Part shown: piece after piece, positions 24,996 to 33,028 of the stretch
Layout: every line of letters starts with the position of its first letter
Numbering within the stretch: position 1 is the stretch's first letter
Source: Actinomadura fibrosa
GTDB lineage: Bacteria; Actinomycetota; Actinomycetes; Streptosporangiales; Streptosporangiaceae
Length of the DNA: 64,000 nt
Direction of reading: 5' to 3'
NCBI RefSeq assembly: GCF_900659615.1
Contig: NZ_CAACUY010000026.1
Location: 1-64,000, forward strand
Program-made: the position numbers and the translations under genes
The notes under the pieces: model-generated
Databases searched by the model: none
What the model was told of the DNA's origin: nothing
The model's input: the letters and a program-made list of their open reading frames with translations, nothing else

Positions 24996-25463
24996 TCAGG
25001 AGCGGCCGGCCCGCCGCCGAAGGGCGTCGCGGGCGGGGAACGCGTCCCTGCCCGGACGAGCGTCTCTACTGGGGAGCGTGTCGCGGCCTGGGCGAGCGTC
25101 CCTGCCCGGATGCGGGTCCCTGCCTGGATGCGCGTCCCGGGACGGGAGGGTGTCGCAGCCCGAGGGCGCGTCGCGGCCCTGGAGCCGTTGCAGCGGTTGC
25201 AGCACGTGCGCCAGCTTCAGGGCGGCGCCGCCGGGGTCGTCGACCCGGTGCATGAGCTCCCCCCAGGACCACCAGAAGTAGTGGTCGCGGGACTCGGGCG
25301 CCGGCGCGCACGTGACGTCCTCGGCGAGGCTCGCCGCCGCCGGGTTCACCACGCGCAGGAACGCCGGCCCGGACCGGGTCCGTACGACGCGGGCGACCAG
25401 CCCCCGCGTGTCGAGTTCGTGCTCCAGCTCCTGGAGGTAGCCGACGCGTCTGTCGCTGACCAC
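24996..25463 (-). CDS. Unrecognised small protein with repeat tail
   Basis: A 155-residue protein I cannot assign. Residues 1 to about 105 look conserved in style: VGYLQELEHELDTRGLVARV, SRDHYFWWSWGELMHRVDD and ALKLAHVLQPLQRLQ. Small proteins of this kind are often found beside XRE regulators in actinomycetes. The last 50 residues are a GRDxxPGRD-type repeat from a DNA minisatellite, rich in Arg/Asp/Pro. I chose GTG 25463 because AGAGGGGG precedes it. It is divergent from the XRE gene at 25896, with a 430-base spacer. Confidence 0.6.
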   Translation of the reverse strand: MVSDRRVGYLQELEHELDTRGLVARVVRTRSGPAFLRVVNPAAASLAEDVTCAPAPESRDHYFWWSWGELMHRVDDPGGAALKLAHVLQPLQRLQGRDAPSGCDTLPSRDAHPGRDPHPGRDARPGRDTLPSRDARPGRDAFPARDALRRRAGRS

Positions 25464-25754
25464 CTGCGCACCCCCTCTGTCCTTCGTGCTCCGAGGACTG
25501 CTCGGCCGACCCCGCGGAACCGCCCGCGGTGCGCGGCCGCCCGCCGGTCGAGCCTGCTGTGATCCACTCTGCGGATTCGTTTCGTTACTCGCGGCGAGAA
25601 TTGCAACTCTCACGGTCCCGGGTCAAGGGCGGCGCGGTGCGGCGGAGTACCGGATTACCCCACCTCGGAGCGAGTTTTTTCCCCGGCGGAGGAAGAATCT
25701 CTACCCTGGGGGGCGAGGACGCACCCCAGGCCCTGCTCAATTGGGTTGAACCGC
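25464..25754. other. Divergent intergenic region
   Basis: Spacer between the minus-strand small gene and the plus-strand XRE gene. It contains a lower-GC block around 25560-25700, including a TTTTTT run near 25675, and no gene. Confidence 0.5.
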
Positions 25755-25783
25755 TTGGCCGGCCCCGGTGACAGGGTTACGCT
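25755..25783 (+). promoter_or_regulatory. Candidate promoter of the XRE gene
   Basis: TTGGCC (25755-25760), 17 bases, TACGCT (25778-25783). It would give an mRNA leader of about 105 bases before the ATG at 25896, enough room for leader regulation. Confidence 0.35.
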
Positions 25784-25895
25784 GCGTGCGCGAGAGATTA
25801 TCTGTCGTGTCCATCCAGTTACCGGTCGCCGTGCAGGAGCGTCGCCCCTCCCCCGGGGGGAACGTCCCCGCCCAGCGGTGAGGAGGCCGGAACCC

Positions 25896-27542
25896 ATGTC
25901 GGACCCCCCTCGGAAGGAAACGGACGTCGCTCGCCGGATCCGCGCGCACGGCCTTGCCCGAGGGCGGTGTCCCGTGGAGATCGCGCAGGACATCCACGAG
26001 CAGTGCGGCCCCCTGTTCGGGACCAGCCGCGTCAAGGCGCACCGGCTGGCCCACGGCGTCGCCCTGTCCGACATCGTGGCGCAGGTCCGGGCGCTGTACG
26101 AGATCGACGGCAAGCCGCCGCCCCGGCTCGGGGAGACGCTGCTGTCGGCTTACGAGAGCGGGTACAAGAGGCCCGGTCCCGAGTACCTGCACTATCTCTG
26201 CGCCGTGTACCGGGTCGAGCCCGACGTCCTGGGGTTCCGCAGCCCCTGCATCTGCGGACGCGGCCACGCGGTCCGTGTGAGCGCCGCCCCCGTCCCGCAG
26301 CCGCGGGCACCGGAGCGTCCGCACGTCCGCGAACCGGACGCCCCGCTCGTCGGGGCGATCATCACCAGGGCCGAGGAGCGGCCCTGGGTCACCGTCAACG
26401 ACCAACGGGGCCTCGACCGCGCCGACGGCCCCCTGTCCATTGATGTGGGAGAGGAGGACATCGTGCTTCGTAGGACCCTTCTGCAACTTCTGGCCGGAGC
26501 GGGCGTGGCGCTCGACGGTCAGTTCCTGGGGGCGGTCGACAACCTCAGGCGCAAGATGGACGACACGCTCGTCGGCGCCACCGTCTCGCCGACCATGCTC
26601 GACCAGTGGGAGGAGACCACCTACGGCTACGGCCAGCAGTACCAGGCCACGCCGTCCCTGCGCATGCTGTGCGACGTGCTGCTGGACTTCAGCGAGGTAC
26701 GGCGGATGTGCGACAAGCGCCAGCCGGTCGAGCTCCAGGAGCGGCTGTGCCGGATCGCCGCGCAGCTGTCCGGGCTGTCCGGCCTGATCATGATCAATCT
26801 GGGCGACCACCGGCTCGCCCGCTCGTTCTTCCGCACCGCGCGGACCGCCGCCGACGAGACCGGCGACCGGCAGCTGCGCGCCTGGGTGACCGTCCGCGAG
26901 TCGCTCGTGCCGATGTACTACGGCGACCCGCGCGAGGCGCTCCACCTGGCCCGCAAGGCGCAGGACCTCGCGGGCCGCACCCCCGGCGTGGCGGCGGCGA
27001 TGGCGCCCGCCGTGGAGGCCCGCGCCCTCGGGATGCTGGCCATGCGCGGACGCGGCGACGCCGCGCCCAGCGCCCGGCGCGCCCTGGTGCGGGGCCGTTC
27101 GGTGTTCGACCAGCTCTCCAAGGCCGACACCAGCGACCTCGTCTTCGGCTTCACCGACCGCCAGATGGCGTTCTACGAGGGCGACACCTTCACGAACCTC
27201 GGCGACCACAAGCACGGCGACGAGGTGCTGAGCCACGCGCTGACCCTGTACGCGCCCACCGACCGGGTCGACCTCACCCTCGTGCGCCTCGACCGGGCGA
27301 TGTGCAAGCTGCACGCTGGGCATCCCGACGCCGCGCTGTCCGCCGGGCAGGAGGCCATCCTCGACCTGCCGCCCGACCACCGCTCCGACATCCTCGTCCA
27401 CCGGGCCCGCCAGATCGGCGCGGCCGTGTCGGCCAGGCACGGCGACATCCCGAGGCTGAAGGAGTTCAACGAGGCGCTCGCGGGCCCCTGGGTCACCAGC
27501 CCCACCGCCGAGCAGCCCGGTCCCCCGTCCGAGCAGGTCTGA
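25896..27542 (+). CDS. XRE-family regulator with long helical (TPR-like) C-terminus
   Basis: A 548-residue protein. The N-terminus has an XRE-like helix-turn-helix (KAHRLAHGVALSDIVAQVRA and LLSAYESGYKRPGPEYLHYL), a short CICGRGH patch near residue 125, then a linker. From about residue 190 it is a long helical region (RRTLLQLLAGAGVALDGQFL, RSFFRTARTAADETGDRQLR) resembling tetratricopeptide repeats. This layout is common among actinomycete regulators of unknown ligand. The start is ATG 25896 with GAGGAGG upstream; longer frames lack a ribosome site. It is seven bases before an acetyltransferase reading frame. Confidence 0.82.
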   Translation: MSDPPRKETDVARRIRAHGLARGRCPVEIAQDIHEQCGPLFGTSRVKAHRLAHGVALSDIVAQVRALYEIDGKPPPRLGETLLSAYESGYKRPGPEYLHYLCAVYRVEPDVLGFRSPCICGRGHAVRVSAAPVPQPRAPERPHVREPDAPLVGAIITRAEERPWVTVNDQRGLDRADGPLSIDVGEEDIVLRRTLLQLLAGAGVALDGQFLGAVDNLRRKMDDTLVGATVSPTMLDQWEETTYGYGQQYQATPSLRMLCDVLLDFSEVRRMCDKRQPVELQERLCRIAAQLSGLSGLIMINLGDHRLARSFFRTARTAADETGDRQLRAWVTVRESLVPMYYGDPREALHLARKAQDLAGRTPGVAAAMAPAVEARALGMLAMRGRGDAAPSARRALVRGRSVFDQLSKADTSDLVFGFTDRQMAFYEGDTFTNLGDHKHGDEVLSHALTLYAPTDRVDLTLVRLDRAMCKLHAGHPDAALSAGQEAILDLPPDHRSDILVHRARQIGAAVSARHGDIPRLKEFNEALAGPWVTSPTAEQPGPPSEQV

Positions 27543-27635
27543 GCGGCCATGGGCATGCCCGACGGCGCCCACGGACGGGACCACCGGCCGCCCGCGGGCG
27601 GCCCCGGCGGCGCCCGGCACGGGAAGGACCGCGCG

Positions 27636-28223
27636 GTGAACGGCGCGGGGGCCCGCACGCTGGTGCGGCTCCAGAACGAGCCGCCCGTCTGGGGTTTCGG
27701 CGACCTCCGGCTCCGCCGCTACCGCACCAGCGACCACGCCACCGTCCTCGCTCTGCACAGGGAAGGGCTGGCCCAGGTGGGCCTGCGGCCGGGCGACGGC
27801 GTCTACTACGACCACGACTTCTTCCGGATGGAGGACATCTATCTCCGCAACGACGGCGAGTTCCTCGTCGGCGAGTCCGGCGGGCGGATCGTCGCGATGG
27901 GCGGCCTCCGCCGCGCCGACCTCGTCCCCGGCGGCAGCGCCCGCGCGTTCGGCGGGTACGCGCCCGGCGCGCCCGTGCTCGACGCCGTCGAGATGGTGCG
28001 CCTGCGCGTCCTGCCCGCCGTGCAGCGCCGCGGCTACGGCGCCGCCGTGGTCGCCGCCCTGGAGCAGCGCGCCGCCGAGTACGGCTACCGGATCCTGCGC
28101 GCCGACACCACCGAGCTCCAGAAGCCGGCGCTCGCGCTCTACCGCAGGTTCGGCTGGACGGAGACGCGCCGCGAGGTGATCGGCGGCATCGTGAACATCT
28201 ACCTGGAGAAGCCCCTCCGCTAG
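27636..28223 (+). CDS. GNAT N-acetyltransferase
   Basis: A GNAT protein of 195 residues from the GTG at 27636, which has GGGAAGGA seven bases before it. An in-frame ATG at 27549 would add 29 low-complexity residues and has a poor ribosome site. The domain runs from LRLRRYRTSDHATVLALHRE, with RVLPAVQRRGYGAAVVAALE as the acetyl-CoA loop and ELQKPALALYRRFGW near the end. It follows the XRE gene and is probably its partner; the acceptor is unknown. Confidence 0.82.
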   Translation: MNGAGARTLVRLQNEPPVWGFGDLRLRRYRTSDHATVLALHREGLAQVGLRPGDGVYYDHDFFRMEDIYLRNDGEFLVGESGGRIVAMGGLRRADLVPGGSARAFGGYAPGAPVLDAVEMVRLRVLPAVQRRGYGAAVVAALEQRAAEYGYRILRADTTELQKPALALYRRFGWTETRREVIGGIVNIYLEKPLR

Positions 28224-28226
28224 GAC

Positions 28227-28298
28227 GTGTCCCACGGGCTTCCCGCCGTGAGCGGTGCCCGGGCCCGGCGCCCGGCACCGCGGCAGGCGGGGACACGC
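28227..28298 (+). terminator. Nested hairpin terminator after the GNAT gene
   Basis: CGTGTCCC (28227-28234) pairs with GGGACACG (28291-28298), and inside it GCGGTGCC (28253-28260) pairs with GGCACCGC (28275-28282). Confidence 0.7.
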
Positions 28299-28544
28299 CT
28301 TGAGACCCTGGGCCGCGGGCGGCCTCGCGTCAGCGGCGCGGCGCAACGCGACCCCCGCGGCCCGGGCTGCTCGACGCGCCCAGCAAGCCGCCCCCCGTAC
28401 TTGAGCGCGCCCCGGACGCAGGCGGCCGGACGCACGCGGGCCGGGTCACGTGGAAGGCCGCAGGCCGGGTGCCGCGGGTGTGCGCGGGGCGGGTCGTGTG
28501 GGTGTGCGCGGGGCGGGTCGTGTGGGCGGGTGTGGAGCGGTGGG
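28299..28544. other. Convergent spacer with a duplicated 24-base unit
   Basis: No gene is seen. A 24-base unit beginning GGGTGTGCGCGGGGCGGG is present twice in perfect tandem at 28476-28499 and 28500-28523. Confidence 0.7.
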
Positions 28545-29366
28545 CTAGGGGTGTTTTGCTGGGGGTTGTCGGGTGCCGGCTACCAGTTGCATTAGCGGGT
28601 AGCGGTGTTGGCGGACGGCGGTGAGGCCGCGGCTTGTGAGGGCGTTGGTGACCTCTCGGTCGCCGAACACGGTGAAGCCCGCGGCGCGTCGCAGGACCTC
28701 GCCGGTGAGGCGGGAGACTGGCAGCGCGACGGGACGCCGCGAGGTCAGGATGATCAGACGTCCGCCGGGACGGAGCACGCGAACCATGCCGTCCAGCGCG
28801 CCCCAGGGGTCGTCGAACATGTACAGCGCGCCGAAGCAGCAGACGGCGTCGAACGTCCCGTCCCGGAACGGCAGGTCGACGGCGTTGCCCCGGACGTAGC
28901 AGACCTCTCCGTCGCCGGAGCCGTTCCGGGCGGCGACGGCGCGGGCCAGCATGGTCTCCGAGGCGTCGAGGCCGACGACGAGACCGCCTTCCCCGACCCC
29001 CGCCGCGAGGGCGCGGGTCACGTTCCCCGGGCCGCACGCCACGTCCAGGACGGTCGCGGACGGCTTGGCGGTGTCGGCCGGCTGCGCCAGCCCGAGCCAG
29101 TCCCGGGCCGTCGCCTGCTCGGCGGCCGTGTCCGGGCCGAGCGGCCAGCCCTTCGCGAGGTTGAACCCGACGGGCCGCCACACGCGCTCGTAGATCCGCG
29201 GCAGGAACGTCGACCGCATCATCGACTGCGCGAGCGAGGGCGGCGGCTCGGCGGCGGGGCCGAGCAGGTCCAGGTAACCGGCGGACGCGTCGGGGCTCGC
29301 GGGCGGCTCCTTGAGCAGGCCGATGGTCCGGTCCAGAGCGGACACCCGCACTCTCGAAGGGCTCAT
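28545..29366 (-). CDS. Class I SAM-dependent methyltransferase
   Basis: A 273-residue methyltransferase of the UbiE-like type. Motif I is VLDVACGPGNVTRALAAG near residue 107, then VVGLDASETML, the GNAVDLPFRDGTFDAVCCFG motif and VLRPGGRLIILTS. An N-terminal region of about 90 residues precedes the fold. The substrate is not evident. ATG 29366. It is downstream of the prolyl oligopeptidase on the same strand but separated by 60 bases. Confidence 0.88.
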   Translation of the reverse strand: MSPSRVRVSALDRTIGLLKEPPASPDASAGYLDLLGPAAEPPPSLAQSMMRSTFLPRIYERVWRPVGFNLAKGWPLGPDTAAEQATARDWLGLAQPADTAKPSATVLDVACGPGNVTRALAAGVGEGGLVVGLDASETMLARAVAARNGSGDGEVCYVRGNAVDLPFRDGTFDAVCCFGALYMFDDPWGALDGMVRVLRPGGRLIILTSRRPVALPVSRLTGEVLRRAAGFTVFGDREVTNALTSRGLTAVRQHRYPLMQLVAGTRQPPAKHP

Positions 29367-29426
29367 CCGGCAATTAGAACACGCGTCAATTCCGGCCCGG
29401 CAGCCGCACCCGCCGCCTGCCGCGCG

Positions 29427-31514
29427 TCAGTCCTCTCCGGACAGGTCGAGGCCGGTCTGGGCGGCCATGAAGGACAGCGTGTCGGCCATGAGCGCGACGG
29501 AGCGGCTCACCGAGCGGGCGGCGTGGCCCACGTCGGCCTCGTTGCGCAGCAGGACCGGGTTGTCCGAGGTCGTCGCGTGCTGGAGCGCGGCGCAGAGCTT
29601 GCGGGCGTGCAGGGGATCGACCCGGGTGTCGCTGCCGAACGTCGTGAACAGGACGGCCGGGTAGGCGGTGCCGGGGCGGACGCGGTGGTAGGGGGAGTAG
29701 CCGAGCAGCCAGCCGAACTCCTCGGGGTCGTCCGCCGTGCCGTACTCGTCGTTCCAGGTCTGCCCCAGCCCGAACCTCTCGTACCGGACCATGTCGAGCA
29801 GCGGCGCGGAGCAGACGACCGCGCGGTACAGCTCGGGGCGCTGGGTGAGGGCGGCGCCGACCAGCAGCCCGCCGTTCGAGCCGCCGGAGATCGCCAGCTG
29901 GGACGGGGTGGTCAGGCCGTCGGCGACGAGCTTCTCGGCGGCGGCGTGGAAGTCGTCGAACACGTTCTGCTTGTGCTCCCGCATCCCCGCGCGGTGCCAC
30001 TCCTCGCCCTCCTCCGACCCGCCGCGCAGGTTCGCGACGGCGTACACGCCGCCCGCCTCCACCCAGGCCAGGATGCTCGCCGAGTACGCGGGCGTCAGCG
30101 CGATGTTGAAGCCGCCGTAGCCGTAGAGGATCGCCGGGCGCGGGCCGGAGAGCCCGGGACGGGACGCGACCAGCATCCGGACCTCGGTGCCGTCCGCCGA
30201 GGCGAAGGCCACCTGGCGGGTCTCGATCTCGGGGACCTCCACGGCGCCCGGCGCGGACGCCCACAGCGTCGTCTCGCCGGTGCGCGCGTCGTAGCGGAGG
30301 ACCGACGACGGCGTGACGTTGTCGGTGTAGCCGAACCACGCCTCGTGGCCGCCCTCGGGCCGCTCGATGATCCCGCCGATCGAGCCGAGGCCGGGCGTCG
30401 GGACGGTGCCGAGCCGCTCGCCGGTGCCGAGGTCGTGCACGGTGATCTCGCTGATCGCGTGCCGGGTCCATCCGGCCAGGAGGACGGGCCGGTCGAGGCC
30501 GTCGAGGATCGCGAAGTCGGTCAGGACGGCCTCGGGGTCCTCGGGAACGAGGTCGCGCCACGTCTCGTACGACGGGTCGGACGGGTCGGCGACGCACAGC
30601 CGCGACCGGGGCGCGTCCCGGTCGGTGAAGATGTAGGCGCGCCCGTCGCGGCCGACGTGCAGGCCCGTCCCGGCGTCCACGCCTTCCTGGACGGGACGCA
30701 TCTCGGGCTTCTCGGGCGGCGAGGCGGACAGGTCGGCGATCCACAGGTCGTTGCGCGGCGCCGTGCCCTGGGACGAGGAGATCGTGAGCCAGCGGCCGTC
30801 GCGGCTGACCCCGACGCCGTAGTAGTTGGTCTTGTCCCGGCCCGCCCCGAAGATGAGGACGTCGTCGCTGTCGGGCTCGGTGCCGAGCCGGTGCAGGTAG
30901 ACGCGGCGGTGGTACTGCTCCTCGCCCTGCGGGACGTCCCGGGCGTGCAGCCGGCGGGCGTAGTAGAACGCCTCGCCGCCGGGCAGCCACGCGACGGACG
31001 ACTCGCGGACCCGGTCGATCGGGCCCTCGACCAGCTCGCCCGTCGCGACGTCCAGCACGTAGAGGAGCGACTCCTCGTCGCCTCCGGTCGACACCTTGTA
31101 GGCGAGGAGGCGGCCCTCCTTGTCGGGCTGCCAGCCGTCCAGGGTGGTGGTGCCGTCGGGGTCGAGGGCCATGGGGTCGATGAGCACCCGCTCGGTGCCG
31201 TCCGGGTCGACGGTGTAGAGGACGGGGTGCTCCTGCTCGGCCGTCCGCCGCGTGAAGAAGCGCCGCTCGCCGCGCCAGACGGGGGAGCCGACGCTGCCCG
31301 CGCCGAGCAGCTCGCCGAGCCGCCGCCGCAGCCGGTCGCGCCCGGGCAGCGCGTCCAGGATCGTGTGGAACAGCTCGTCCTGTCCGGCGAGCCACTCCTT
31401 GGTCTCGGCGCTGTCGGGGTCCTCCAGCCAGCGGTACGGGTCGGCGACCCGGTGCCCGTGGATCTCCTCGACGATGTCCTGGCGCGGCGCGGGCGGGTAC
31501 GGCATTCCGGTCAT
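29427..31514 (-). CDS. Prolyl oligopeptidase (family S9A)
   Basis: A 695-residue cytoplasmic peptidase that cuts short peptides after proline. It starts with [20 protein letters not shown] and [16 protein letters not shown], then a seven-bladed propeller, then an alpha/beta hydrolase domain with nucleophile motif [13 protein letters not shown] near residue 545. The usual Asp and His follow, in [17 protein letters not shown]. No signal peptide. The start may be ATG 31514 or the ATG three codons later. Confidence 0.93.
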   Translation of the reverse strand: MTGMPYPPAPRQDIVEEIHGHRVADPYRWLEDPDSAETKEWLAGQDELFHTILDALPGRDRLRRRLGELLGAGSVGSPVWRGERRFFTRRTAEQEHPVLYTVDPDGTERVLIDPMALDPDGTTTLDGWQPDKEGRLLAYKVSTGGDEESLLYVLDVATGELVEGPIDRVRESSVAWLPGGEAFYYARRLHARDVPQGEEQYHRRVYLHRLGTEPDSDDVLIFGAGRDKTNYYGVGVSRDGRWLTISSSQGTAPRNDLWIADLSASPPEKPEMRPVQEGVDAGTGLHVGRDGRAYIFTDRDAPRSRLCVADPSDPSYETWRDLVPEDPEAVLTDFAILDGLDRPVLLAGWTRHAISEITVHDLGTGERLGTVPTPGLGSIGGIIERPEGGHEAWFGYTDNVTPSSVLRYDARTGETTLWASAPGAVEVPEIETRQVAFASADGTEVRMLVASRPGLSGPRPAILYGYGGFNIALTPAYSASILAWVEAGGVYAVANLRGGSEEGEEWHRAGMREHKQNVFDDFHAAAEKLVADGLTTPSQLAISGGSNGGLLVGAALTQRPELYRAVVCSAPLLDMVRYERFGLGQTWNDEYGTADDPEEFGWLLGYSPYHRVRPGTAYPAVLFTTFGSDTRVDPLHARKLCAALQHATTSDNPVLLRNEADVGHAARSVSRSVALMADTLSFMAAQTGLDLSGED

Positions 31515-31643
31515 GCTGTGAACTGTATTGGGCTCCGGGGATGGTCCGCTCCGGCCGCCAGGGAGGCCCTCCGACCCGCTCCGGCAGGTACCGGGCGTGT
31601 TGTTCGCGTTCGATCAGGCGTCCGGATGGGGATTATTGGGGTA

Positions 31644-31698
31644 GCGAACGGGCTCCTCAGAGGCCACACTGATTTCGGGTCGGTTCGCCCCTGAGGAG
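31644..31698 (+). promoter_or_regulatory. Leader with two crossing stems, one hiding a ribosome site
   Basis: CTCCTCAG (31653-31660) pairs perfectly with CTGAGGAG (31691-31698), which is the Shine-Dalgarno region for the small ORF at 31705. A second pair, GCGAAC (31644-31649) with GTTCGC (31683-31688), crosses it, so the two are either alternatives or a pseudoknot. This looks like a translational switch; it is inference from pairing only. Confidence 0.4.
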
Positions 31699-31704
31699 GA
31701 CCTC

Positions 31705-31812
31705 ATGGCGGGTGCGCAGGTGCCGGAGACAATAATCGGGCCTCGGTGGGAGGCGCGCTCAGCCGCGTCCGCCGAGGCCAACGGACGACGGTGCCCGGCG
31801 GAGGCCGTCTGA
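31705..31812 (+). CDS. Small ORF (35 residues) coupled to the HNH gene
   Basis: ATG 31705 follows a strong GAGGAGG ribosome site. The product begins MAGAQVPETIIGPRWE and ends ANGRRCPAEAV. The stop TGA (31810-31812) overlaps the ATG of the HNH gene as TGATG, the classic arrangement for translational coupling. It contains a rare ATA codon. It is too short to classify; it may be a leader peptide whose translation opens the next ribosome site, or a small protein. Confidence 0.5.
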   Translation: MAGAQVPETIIGPRWEARSAASAEANGRRCPAEAV

Positions 31813-32321
31813 TGCGACAGGTCCTCCTCCTCAACGCGACCTACGAACCGCTCACCACGCTGCCGCTGCGGCGGGCCGTCTGCCTCGTGCTCCGGGACAA
31901 GGCGGAGATCGTCCACCACGACACCTCCGGCGCGGTGCTGCACTCGGCGACGATGGCGATCGAGGTGCCGTCGGTGATCCGGCTCCGCCGCTACGTGCGG
32001 ATCCCGTACCGCACGCGGGTGCCGCTGACCCGCGCCGCGCTGATGCGCCGCGACAGCTTCCGCTGCGTCTACTGCGGCCGCCGCGCCGAGACGATCGACC
32101 ACGTCCATCCGCGCAGCCGCGGCGGCAAGCACGTCTGGGAGAACTGCGTCGCGTCCTGCATGACGTGCAACCACCGCAAGGCCGACCGGCTGCTGGAGGA
32201 GCTGGGCTGGACGCTCAGCATCACGCCCGGCGTGCCCCGCGGCGCGCACTGGCGGCTCATCGGCATCGTCCACGACGGCGACCCGCAGTGGGCCGCGTAC
32301 GTCTCGGAACCGGCCGCCTGA
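31812..32321 (+). CDS. HNH endonuclease
   Basis: A 169-residue HNH nuclease of a type widespread in actinomycetes. The domain is in the middle: RDSFRCVYCGRRAETIDHVH, then RSRGGKHVWENCVASCMTCN with HRKADR. Two CxxC pairs (CVYC, CMTC) bind a structural zinc and the DHVHP/N/H residues make the catalytic site. The N-terminus MRQVLLLNATYEPLTTLPLR is characteristic. Start ATG 31812 is preceded by GGAGG and overlaps the small ORF stop. No methylase or restriction partner is nearby, so a restriction role is not supported. Confidence 0.88.
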   Translation: MRQVLLLNATYEPLTTLPLRRAVCLVLRDKAEIVHHDTSGAVLHSATMAIEVPSVIRLRRYVRIPYRTRVPLTRAALMRRDSFRCVYCGRRAETIDHVHPRSRGGKHVWENCVASCMTCNHRKADRLLEELGWTLSITPGVPRGAHWRLIGIVHDGDPQWAAYVSEPAA

Positions 32322-32337
32322 GCCGTATCCTGGAGGC

Positions 32338-32559
32338 GTGCCACGCTATGACTACCGCTGCCGCGCCTGCGGGTCGACGTTCGAGGTCTCCCGCCCGATG
32401 ATCAACGCCTCGGATCCGGCGCCGTGCCCGGACGGGCACGCCGACACGGTCAAGCTGCTGTCCACGGTCGCCGTCACCGGCACGTCCCGCGGTGGCGCCC
32501 CCGCGTCCCCGCCGCCGTCCGCCGGAGGCGGCTGCTGCGGCGGAGGCTGCTGCTCCTGA
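32338..32559 (+). CDS. FmdB-family zinc-ribbon protein
   Basis: A 73-residue protein with the N-terminal FmdB zinc ribbon: MPRYDYRCRACGSTFEVSRP, then PCPDGH near residue 30. The C-terminus is Gly/Cys-rich (GGGCCGGGCCS), which is usual in this family and could bind metal. Start GTG 32338 lies 16 bases after the HNH stop. Role unknown; family members are proposed regulatory or metal-handling proteins. Confidence 0.85.
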   Translation: MPRYDYRCRACGSTFEVSRPMINASDPAPCPDGHADTVKLLSTVAVTGTSRGGAPASPPPSAGGGCCGGGCCS

Positions 32560-32563
32560 CGCC

Positions 32564-32911
32564 TCAGGCGTTCTGGGCTTCGCGCATCGCTTTCGCGGTC
32601 GCGGTGGGGTCGTAGCCGTCCGGGACGCCTCGGAGGAGGACCGTGGTGCCCTCGATGTGGTCGGTCCGCATGGGCAGGATCTCCTGGTAGGCGTCCGACG
32701 CGTACCAGGCGCGGGCCTGCTCCATGTCGGGGAACTCGATGAGGACGTAGGCGCCCTCGAAGGGGCCTTCGAGCACCTCGGCCTGCGTGTTGTGGACGAG
32801 GAACCGGCCGCCGAACGGGTCCATGGTGTCCTGGATCCGCTCGATGTAGGTGAAGACGTCGTCGTGGAGCGGCGGCTGCGGGCGCATGTAGGCCAGGGCG
32901 TAGGCGGTCAT
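32564..32911 (-). CDS. DUF1330-family protein
   Basis: A 115-residue protein with the DUF1330 dimeric alpha/beta-barrel pattern: MTAYALAYMRPQPPLHDDVF, GGRFLVHNTQAEVLEGP and VLIEFPDMEQARAWYASDAY. Function is not established. Its stop is four bases from the convergent fmdB stop, over a small palindrome ACGCCTCAGGCGT (32559-32571). ATG 32911 has GAGGAGG nearby. Confidence 0.88.
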   Translation of the reverse strand: MTAYALAYMRPQPPLHDDVFTYIERIQDTMDPFGGRFLVHNTQAEVLEGPFEGAYVLIEFPDMEQARAWYASDAYQEILPMRTDHIEGTTVLLRGVPDGYDPTATAKAMREAQNA

Positions 32912-33028
32912 TCGAGCCTCCTCGGGGAGTGGTGGCCGGGCCCGTCCGGATCGGCCGGGCCCGGCTTGACGTCACTCACTCTGCCCGAGGGAGGGAACGG
33001 TGGCGATTACGTCGGAGGTAGCGCGCGG

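Noticed and set aside
31812-32321. Restriction system built on the HNH gene
   Set aside because: No methylase, specificity or other restriction gene is adjacent; the HNH family is widespread as a lone gene.
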